Source of the DNA: Desulfobacteraceae bacterium
GTDB lineage: Bacteria; Desulfobacterota; DSM-4660; Desulfatiglandales; B25-G16
Length of the DNA: 5,579 nt
Reading direction: 5' to 3'
NCBI GenBank assembly: GCA_030669265.1
Contig: DAOVDY010000062.1
Coordinates: 1-5,579, forward strand
Shown here: positions 1-4,605 of the stretch, in pieces
Position numbering within the stretch: the first letter of the stretch is position 1
Layout of the letters: each line of letters opens with the position of its first letter
The notes under the pieces: model-generated
The model's database searches: none
What the model saw: only the letters and a program-made list of their open reading frames with translations
What the model was told of the DNA's origin: nothing
Translations under genes and position numbers: made by a program

Positions 1-2226
1 AAGCGCGGAGAGGGCAAATGGCAGGCGATTTCGTGGGACGAAGCCTTTGACCTAATCGAGAAAAAAATGAAAAAAATCCGGAAGGATTTTGGCCCTGAGA
101 GCGTAATCTTTGCCATGGGGACTGGTAGAGATATAGGACCCTGGATTTGTATGCTTGCCTACGCATATGGTAGCCCCAATGTTATGTTTAGCCTAAGCGG
201 AATTGCCTGCTACAGTCCAAGAATTGCCGCCGTGGATACTGTCCAAGGAGATTATTGCATCCTTGATGCAGCTCAATGGCTGCCAAAAAGATACGATGAC
301 CCGAAGTATAAAATTCCAGAGTGCATAATAATTTGGGGCTACAATATTCCAGCCACATGCCCAGACAATGTTTTTGGACACTGGATCATTGATCTTATGA
401 AGAGAGGCACAAAAATTATTGCCATTGATCCCAGGTTGACTTGGTTTTCCTCAAGATCGAAAAAATGGCTAAGGCTCAGGCCAGGGACAGATGGGGCTCT
501 TGCAATGGGATTTCTTAATGTGATTATCAATGAAGGTTTGTACGATAAAGAATTTGTTGAAAAGTGGACAAATGCACATCACCTAATCAGAAGCGACACT
601 GATAAACTGCTGCGAGAGAGTGACTTGGTGGAGAGTGGTTCTGATAGTAATTTTGTTGTTTGGGACAGCAAAAAAGAGATGCCGATAATCTGGGAATCTA
701 AAGAAGTCAAGTATAAATCCGAAGATATAAAGCCCGCCCTAGAAGGAAATTATGAAATCAAGCTTTCAGATGGGAAAAGGGTGTCCTGTAAAACAGTTTG
801 GGCCGTATTTTGTGATGAGGTAAACCAATATCCAGTGGAGCGAGTGGCCGATATCACCTGGGTTCCAGAGAAGGATATCATCGAGGCGGCACGCTTTTAT
901 GCTAAAAGCAAACCTGCATCAATACATTGGGGTGTGCCCATTGATATGACACCCGCCATTACTCCCACTACTCAGGCCATCACTTCCCTTTGGTGCCTTA
1001 CGGGGAACCTCGATGTACCTGGTGGGAATGTGATAGCCCGCTTTGCCTTTGATGCGGTTGCGTACGCTCTGCCCGGGGCCAAAGGAGTCATCAAATTAGA
1101 CTCTAAAGAAGCCGACAAGAAAAGGATTGGAGCTGACCGATATGGTCCTTTGCGAAAATTCATCTGGCGAGCCCAAACAGATCTTGTTCTGGAACAGATC
1201 TTCACGGAAGATCCCTACCCCATTAAGGGTATATGGATACAGACATGTAATCCTGTGGCTGGTATAGGTCTTGATCCGAAAAAATGGGTCAAGGCGCTAA
1301 AAAAGTTAGACTTTGTGGTTGCGGTTGATCTGTTCATGACCCCGACAACTCAGTTGGCAGATCTCGTTCTTCCAGCTGCCACATTTCTCGAAAAAGATGG
1401 CATCCGAACATGGTGGGTTCCCCTTCAGAGTATCAACAAGGCTATTTCAGTAAATGAATGCAAGCCCGATATAGAGATAAACTTCGAATTGGCAAAGAGA
1501 TTTGATCCCAATTTCCGCTGGAAAAACATTCATGAGCTTTTTGACGAAATCATTAAGCCTTCAGGTATAACTTTTAAGGAGCTACAGAAGAAAGGCTGGG
1601 CCTTCCCGCCAGAAGGCCATCCCAGCGCCCCATATCACAGGTTTGAGAAGGGACTGTTGAGACATGACAGAAAGCCTGGATTTCAAACTCCCTCTGGTAA
1701 GATTGAATTGTACGCATCACTACGTGAAGAATGGGGACTGGAGCCTCTTCCACATTATGAAGAACCACCGTTTACACCTACATCTCAGCCTGAACTCTAT
1801 AAAAAGTATCCTTTGATTTTGTCCACAGGGAGAAGGTCCCCTGTATATTTCCATGCGGAGCATAGGAATATACCGTGGCTACGAGAAATAGAACCTGATC
1901 CTTTGATTGAAATTCATCCCGATACTGCAAAATCTCTCGATATCGGCAATGGAGAGTGGGTCTGGGTTGAAAATTGGCTTGGTAGGTGTAAATTTAAAGC
2001 AAAAGTCACCCTCGTTGTGCCTCCATGGATGGTGATGGCTCCTCACGGCTGGTGGTTTCCCGAAAAGCCAGGTGCTGAACCATCGCTTTTTGGTGTTTGG
2101 GAATCGAACATAAATCAGCTCATTCCCATGGGTTTCCAAGGTAAGGACGGTCTGGGTGCCCCTATAAAGCATTTGCTTTGTAAAGTCTACAAAGTCAGTA
2201 GCAGAGAGGAGAGGGAAGATGCCTAA
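1..2226 (+). CDS. Molybdopterin (bis-MGD) oxidoreductase catalytic subunit, 5' end missing
   Basis: Large subunit of a DMSO reductase-family Mo/W enzyme. The frame is open from base 1 (first visible residues KRGEGKWQAISWDEAF, the usual stretch after the N-terminal Fe-S domain), so the ATG at 67 is internal and the real start, the cluster cysteines and any Tat signal lie upstream. In window numbering (741 residues): GSPN at 57-60 is followed by Cys70 (bases 208-210), the expected Mo/W ligand position. WGYN (112-115), DPR (143-145) and RPGTDGALA (160-168) are cofactor-binding motifs. The C-terminal dinucleotide-binding domain includes HRNIPWLRE, EIHPDTAKSL and HGWWFPE. A Cys ligand argues against Ser-type DMSO/TMAO reductases and Asp-type nitrate reductases. 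The style recalls the loosely defined group with acetylene hydratase, pyrogallol transhydroxylase and catechol dehydroxylases, but the substrate cannot be read from sequence. It ends in TAA and overlaps the next gene by 8 bases, implying coupled translation with its electron-transfer partner. Confidence 0.95.
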   Translation, partial: KRGEGKWQAISWDEAFDLIEKKMKKIRKDFGPESVIFAMGTGRDIGPWICMLAYAYGSPNVMFSLSGIACYSPRIAAVDTVQGDYCILDAAQWLPKRYDDPKYKIPECIIIWGYNIPATCPDNVFGHWIIDLMKRGTKIIAIDPRLTWFSSRSKKWLRLRPGTDGALAMGFLNVIINEGLYDKEFVEKWTNAHHLIRSDTDKLLRESDLVESGSDSNFVVWDSKKEMPIIWESKEVKYKSEDIKPALEGNYEIKLSDGKRVSCKTVWAVFCDEVNQYPVERVADITWVPEKDIIEAARFYAKSKPASIHWGVPIDMTPAITPTTQAITSLWCLTGNLDVPGGNVIARFAFDAVAYALPGAKGVIKLDSKEADKKRIGADRYGPLRKFIWRAQTDLVLEQIFTEDPYPIKGIWIQTCNPVAGIGLDPKKWVKALKKLDFVVAVDLFMTPTTQLADLVLPAATFLEKDGIRTWWVPLQSINKAISVNECKPDIEINFELAKRFDPNFRWKNIHELFDEIIKPSGITFKELQKKGWAFPPEGHPSAPYHRFEKGLLRHDRKPGFQTPSGKIELYASLREEWGLEPLPHYEEPPFTPTSQPELYKKYPLILSTGRRSPVYFHAEHRNIPWLREIEPDPLIEIHPDTAKSLDIGNGEWVWVENWLGRCKFKAKVTLVVPPWMVMAPHGWWFPEKPGAEPSLFGVWESNINQLIPMGFQGKDGLGAPIKHLLCKVYKVSSREEREDA
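2208..2214 (+). promoter_or_regulatory. Shine-Dalgarno for the Fe-S subunit
   Basis: The purine-rich GGAGAGG lies inside the end of the molybdoenzyme gene, with GGAG seven bases before the ATG at 2219. It fixes the start of the ferredoxin-like gene despite the overlap and supports co-translation of the two subunits. Confidence 0.7.
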
Positions 2227-2560
2227 GAAAAATGAATATGGCCTTTTGATTGATTACGAATATTGCACAGGCTGCTATAGTTGTCAAGTTGCCTGTGCCC
2301 AGGAAAACCAGTGGCCTGCAGGAATGAGTGGAATCCAGGTAATTGAAGTTGTCCAGAAGTTGCCGAGAGATAAAGCGTATCTTGCTTACCTTCCCTTTCC
2401 TACTGAACTATGTATTCTGTGCGCGCCTCGGACAAAGAAAGGGCTTGAACCAGCATGTGTGAAGCACTGTATGGCTTCCTGTATGAAATATGGGCGCGTC
2501 GAGGAACTAGCAAAAGAAATGAGTAAGAAACCAAGAATGGTTCTCTGGGTACCACGATAG
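2219..2560 (+). CDS. Two-cluster [4Fe-4S] ferredoxin-like electron-transfer subunit
   Basis: A 113-residue protein that probably passes electrons to or from the preceding molybdoenzyme. Cysteines 16, 19, 22 and 26 form CTGCYSCQVAC, the first DmsB-type CxxCxxCxxxC motif. Cys65 and Cys68 (CILC), then Cys80 and Cys84 after an 11-residue spacer, form the second motif, and Cys88 is a ninth cysteine. This is enough for two [4Fe-4S] clusters, against four in full-length DmsB/NarH-type subunits, so it belongs to the short beta-subunit class. No signal peptide or membrane segment is visible; export, if any, would depend on a Tat signal on the catalytic partner, which lies outside the window. The start is well placed behind GGAGAGG. 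The stop is TAG followed at once by TAA. The physiological electron partner is not seen. Confidence 0.93.
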   Translation: MPKKNEYGLLIDYEYCTGCYSCQVACAQENQWPAGMSGIQVIEVVQKLPRDKAYLAYLPFPTELCILCAPRTKKGLEPACVKHCMASCMKYGRVEELAKEMSKKPRMVLWVPR

Positions 2561-2618
2561 TAATTATAGGTATCGGAGGGGAAATCTCCCAGATGTTAGA
2601 AAATATCATTTTAAGGGT

Positions 2619-2638
2619 ATCCTCATCTTTGAGAGGAT
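2619..2638 (+). other. Small hairpin between Fe-S gene and membrane protein gene
   Basis: ATCCTC (2619-2624) pairs with GAGGAT (2633-2638) around an 8-base loop; an alternative CTCA/TGAG pairing shares the site. It is followed by an A-rich rather than T-rich stretch, so it is not a standard intrinsic terminator on the + strand. It may be an RNA end-stabilising hairpin or chance. Confidence 0.3.
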
Positions 2639-2658
2639 TCAAAAAATAATACAAAATA

Positions 2659-2664
2659 TATAAT
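2659..2664 (+). promoter_or_regulatory. Possible -10 promoter element upstream of the membrane protein gene
   Basis: A perfect TATAAT lies in an AT-rich stretch 27 bases before the ATG at 2692. No good -35 hexamer is found 16-18 bases upstream; TTGAGA at 2629-2634 resembles one but is too far away. If real, it would give the membrane protein gene its own short-leader transcript and would support translation from the ATG at 2692. Confidence 0.3.
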
Positions 2665-2691
2665 TTACGATTGAAAGGAATAAGATCGAAA

Positions 2692-3273
2692 ATGAAGAGC
2701 TATAGGCAATTAGTGTGGCTAATATTGTTTGGCTCTCTCTTGGGCATAAGCGAAGTAATGTTCGGAGGGCTCCTGTTTAATTAGAATGTGCCTTACGCTT
2801 CTGTATTTCTTTCAGCGTGGGCATTTTTTGTATTAGCTGTGGCAAGAGGAGTAATAAACAAACCAGGAACTTCAACCGCCATTGGGGCTATTGCTGTCTT
2901 GTTTAAATTGATTAATACATCACCATTCTTCTGCCATTTCCTTGGCATATTCGCTCTAGGAGTAGCCTTCGATATTGCCGCTACGTTATTGATAAAACAC
3001 GAGCGTAAAATTATCTGTCGGAATAGCTTTTCCGGTGTAGTAGGCGCTTACGTCGGGTATCCGCTTTTTGCCCTAGTTATTACTTACATCGTACGTTATG
3101 AGATTTGGACTATCGTTGGTTCAGCAAAAGTGCTACATCATATTTTCGTGAGCGGGAGATTCGCGGCCCTTGCGGCTATTGTAATTGTGCCTTTGGGATA
3201 CTGGATTGGTGTTAGCGGAGAAATTTTGGCACAGCGTCATCCCCGTTGGGCCTTGGGACGAATTGTAGGATAA
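2692..3273 (+). CDS. Six-helix membrane protein, frame interrupted by in-frame TAG
   Basis: Read from the ATG at 2692 to the TAA at 3271, this frame gives 193 codons with a single interruption: TAG at codon 31 (2782-2784). Codons 1-30 encode a hydrophobic segment (LILFGSLLGISEVMFGGLLF) and codons 32-193 continue in the same frame. Predicted helices with the TAG read through: about 7-29, 36-53, 59-76, 79-101, 112-133 and 154-174. The pattern FGxLxGxxE, then a helix, then NKPGTST and a small-residue helix recalls, from memory, an uncharacterised family of small integral membrane proteins similar in shape to ECF-transporter S-components; this is recollection, not a search. The only in-frame downstream start, GTG 2788, lacks a well-spaced ribosome site (GGAGGG ends 18 bases before it), lies at the base of a stem-loop and would lose helix 1. 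A weak AAAGGA lies before 2692. It sits between a molybdoenzyme and mobA, so a link to Mo/W metabolism is possible but unproven. Alternatives are a nonsense-mutated pseudogene or a sequencing error. Confidence 0.7.
2788..2829 (+). promoter_or_regulatory. Stem-loop plus T6 run directly after the in-frame TAG
   Basis: TGCC (2789-2792) pairs with GGCA (2820-2823) and ACGCT (2795-2799) with AGCGT (2814-2818), separated by a TT/G internal loop and closed by a 14-base loop. G2788 can wobble-pair with T2824. TTTTTT follows at 2824-2829. It starts four bases after the TAG. It could act as an intragenic terminator/attenuator or as a structure affecting stop-codon decoding; the large loop weakens the terminator reading. 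The codons it covers are also coding, so conservation could come from the protein alone. Confidence 0.45.
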
Positions 3274-3285
3274 ATGGATGTAGAT

Positions 3286-3357
3286 AGCTCTTGTATTTAT
3301 TGCTCATAAACAATATGTAAAGGTAATCTATCTTAAATTATTCTTTGTCAAAGAGCT
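3286..3357 (+). repeat. Inverted repeat in the membrane protein-mobA gap
   Basis: AGCTCTT (3286-3292) is the exact reverse complement of AAGAGCT (3351-3357). The second arm is adjacent to a compact palindrome, CTTTG-T-CAAAG (3343-3353). The 149-base gap (3274-3422) otherwise holds nothing clear: no T-rich terminator, and only a weak TATAAG (3399-3404) as a possible -10 for mobA. Low significance in AT-rich DNA. Confidence 0.25.
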
Positions 3358-3422
3358 GTTTAAGGTGAAACATAGTGTTTTCAATGTTAACTCCGGGATA
3401 TAAGAGTTAGAGATTAATAAAA

Positions 3423-4049
3423 ATGCCTTGGGATACAAATTGTATTGTTCTTGCTGGTGGCAAGAGCTCGCGATTAGAACGTGATAAGATTTTAGAAACT
3501 GTTGGCGATAGGAGTTTGTTAAAGCGAGTAATAAGTGTTATTAGTTCAATTAATAGTGATATTATTATTGTTAAAGCTAAAGGGCAATCTTTTCCTCACC
3601 TCATAAGAAACCCAAGACTGAGGATAATAACAGATATTTATCCTTACAAAGGGATTGTAGGCGGTCTATATACAGGATTGGTAGCCTCAAATTCATTCTA
3701 TAATCTTGTCGTTGCCTCTGATATGCCCTTTTTGAATCAAGCATTGCTGCATTACATGATACAACTTGCATTAGGTTTTGATGCAGTAGTTCTAAAGCTG
3801 GATAATATGGTTGAACCACTTCATGCAGTCTACTCCAAGCGCTGTGTAGCCCCTTTGAAGTGGATGCTTAAGCACAGCAATCTAAAAACTCATAAGGTTC
3901 TTCCTTTTATTAGAGTAAGGTATTTAGAGACTCAGGAGATAGATAGGTTTGATCCCAAACACTTAAGCATATTCAATGTCAATACTGAAGATGATTTAGC
4001 AGAAGCAAGGGAATTGGCAAAGGGAGATATAGGTGATGTTGAGTATTAA
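3423..4049 (+). CDS. mobA: Molybdenum cofactor guanylyltransferase (MobA family)
   Basis: A 208-residue cytoplasmic nucleotidyltransferase that transfers GMP from GTP to Mo-molybdopterin, giving the guanine dinucleotide cofactor used by DMSO reductase-family enzymes such as the one at the left of this window. Visible motifs: LAGGKSSRLERDK at 10-22 (nucleotide-binding loop; Lys22 the conserved lysine), TD at 70-71, KGIVGGLYTGL at 76-86, ASDMPFL at 98-104 (Asp100 the likely Mg-binding residue), EPLHAVY at 131-137 and FNVNTEDDL at 184-192. Length is normal for MobA, with no fused MobB domain. The loop is slightly unusual: the common RMGxDK is RLERDK, with Glu in place of Gly. The ATG at 3423 has only a weak ribosome site, but an in-frame stop at 3408 and the motif position support it. 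The ORF is more AT-rich than the molybdoenzyme. A related nucleotidyltransferase of other specificity is possible but less likely given the neighbours. Confidence 0.9.
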   Translation: MPWDTNCIVLAGGKSSRLERDKILETVGDRSLLKRVISVISSINSDIIIVKAKGQSFPHLIRNPRLRIITDIYPYKGIVGGLYTGLVASNSFYNLVVASDMPFLNQALLHYMIQLALGFDAVVLKLDNMVEPLHAVYSKRCVAPLKWMLKHSNLKTHKVLPFIRVRYLETQEIDRFDPKHLSIFNVNTEDDLAEARELAKGDIGDVEY

Positions 4050-4166
4050 ATAAGGTCTGAAGAAACTCATTTATTCACATAGATGTTCAGGAAGGGAGGA
4101 AAATTCATACGCTTTCCTAATGTACATCAATCTAGCGACTTACTGAAAAATCAATCATTTCCAGAA

Positions 4167-4194
4167 AATTGGGGTGTATTGTATTGTTCCAATT
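4167..4194 (+). terminator. Weak candidate terminator hairpin downstream of mobA
   Basis: AATTGG (4167-4172) pairs exactly with CCAATT (4189-4194), extendable inward by two G-T wobbles, around a 12-base loop. It is followed by only a short T-containing stretch (ATTTAC), and it lies about 118 bases past the mobA stop. AT-rich and weak; listed as the best candidate in this gap. Confidence 0.2.
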
Positions 4195-4226
4195 ATTTAC
4201 ATTCTCTGTATTAAACTACACAACAT

Positions 4227-4313
4227 GGTGACACGGTAGGTGACTCAGCAGGTCGGCTGTTGTCAGCAAAACGGGGAATAGTGATGGTAGAAAATTTCAC
4301 CCTCAGATTCACC
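4227..4313. repeat. GGTGA pair facing a TCACC pair, both with 12-base period
   Basis: GGTGA occurs at 4227-4231 and 4239-4243; its reverse complement TCACC occurs at 4297-4301 and 4309-4313. Both pairs have a 12-base period, giving a nested symmetric dyad. Within it, TGAC (4241-4244) plus CAGC (4246-4249) can pair with GCTG (4256-4259) plus GTCA (4262-4265) to form a local hairpin with a 6-base loop, using bases of the second GGTGA. It could be a regulator-binding region or a structured leader; chance cannot be excluded for 5-base units. Confidence 0.35.
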
Positions 4314-4324
4314 TTTAAAGAGGA

Positions 4325-4353
4325 TTGTTATGTAAGTAGTATCATGATATTAA
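4325..4353 (+). promoter_or_regulatory. Weak sigma-70-like promoter candidate for the sensor unit
   Basis: TTGTTA (4325-4330) and TATTAA (4348-4353) have a 17-base spacer. Each matches the consensus only partly and the DNA is AT-rich, so false hits are easy. It is placed just after the GGTGA/TCACC dyad and upstream of the small ORF and sensor, which is where a promoter is expected. Confidence 0.2.
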
Positions 4354-4443
4354 TACTATGTTATATGTAAATGATTTATTTTATTCTATATGAGGAAAAA
4401 ACGATTTTTAATAAATGTTTTTATAGGGTATTTCGAGATCAAA

Positions 4444-4605
4444 ATGTCTGACCTGTTTGAAAGAGGAAAAGACTATCTATTAAGGCCTGAAAACTGGTTT
4501 TACTCATTAGCTTTAAATTGTATTCGAAAAGGAAAAACTCAAATAACAGAGATAAATAAATTTAGTGTTGGGGAAAGAGATTCCTGGTTTAGGAGTCTAA
4601 AATGA
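4444..4605 (+). CDS. Small hypothetical protein coupled to the sensor gene
   Basis: A 53-residue ORF (starting MSDLFERGKDYLLRPENW) that I do not recognise. It is charged with aromatic patches (ENWFYSLALNC, ERDSWFRSLK) and has no signal peptide or membrane segment. The frame is open back to another ATG at 4390 (71 residues), but that start has no ribosome site and adds a hydrophobic stretch, while the ATG at 4444 has a modest GAG six bases upstream. Its TGA stop overlaps the ATG of the sensor gene (ATGA at 4602-4605), typical of translational coupling, and the sensor's ribosome site lies in its last codons. This overlap is the main reason to think it is real. It could be a small partner of the sensor or a leader ORF; no function is assigned. 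Confidence 0.5.
   Translation: MSDLFERGKDYLLRPENWFYSLALNCIRKGKTQITEINKFSVGERDSWFRSLK
4591..4595 (+). promoter_or_regulatory. Shine-Dalgarno for the sensor gene
   Basis: AGGAG lies six bases before the ATG at 4602 and inside the upstream small ORF. It is a good ribosome site, and together with the ATGA overlap it decides the sensor's start. Confidence 0.7.

Larger units (their letters stand above)
4050..4443. other. AT-rich intergenic region without a convincing gene
   Basis: 394 bases between mobA and the small ORF before the sensor. Frames are broken on both strands apart from short ORFs of 43 codons (4083-4214) and 28 codons (4284-4370) with no recognisable content. A less AT-rich island at about 4225-4280 carries repeats and a hairpin. 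No tRNA, CRISPR or insertion sequence was seen. It probably contains the end of the mobA transcript and the promoter of the sensor unit. Confidence 0.6.

Noticed and set aside
1879..2172. 97-codon minus-strand ORF, and similar minus-strand ORFs at 972-1205, 1574-1768 and 2400-2654
   Set aside because: They lie opposite strongly supported + strand genes, show no domain-like content and are shadows of those genes' codon use.
2575..2589. GGAG/CTCC hairpin after the Fe-S gene
   Set aside because: Only four base pairs and no T-rich tail, so not supportable as a terminator.
2788..3273. Membrane protein starting at GTG 2788 as a complete 161-residue gene
   Set aside because: It lacks a well-spaced ribosome site, its start lies in a stem-loop, and the same frame upstream of the TAG codes a fitting first helix. 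The interrupted longer gene explains the sequence better.
2692..3273. Membrane protein as the quinol-oxidising anchor (DmsC/NrfD type) of the molybdoenzyme
   Set aside because: It is shorter than those anchors (193 codons, six helices) and lacks their recognisable pattern; it also appears to be separated by its own possible promoter.
3274..3309. 11-codon ORF beginning right after the membrane protein stop
   Set aside because: Too short, with no ribosome site of its own and no recognisable product.
4083..4214. 43-codon ORF (MFRKGGKFIRF...)
   Set aside because: No ribosome site, a stop codon directly before its ATG, no recognisable content and no coupling to a neighbour.
4284..4370. 28-codon ORF downstream of a GGGG stretch
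   Set aside because: Very short, no known peptide type, and it overlaps the candidate repeat and promoter region; probably chance.
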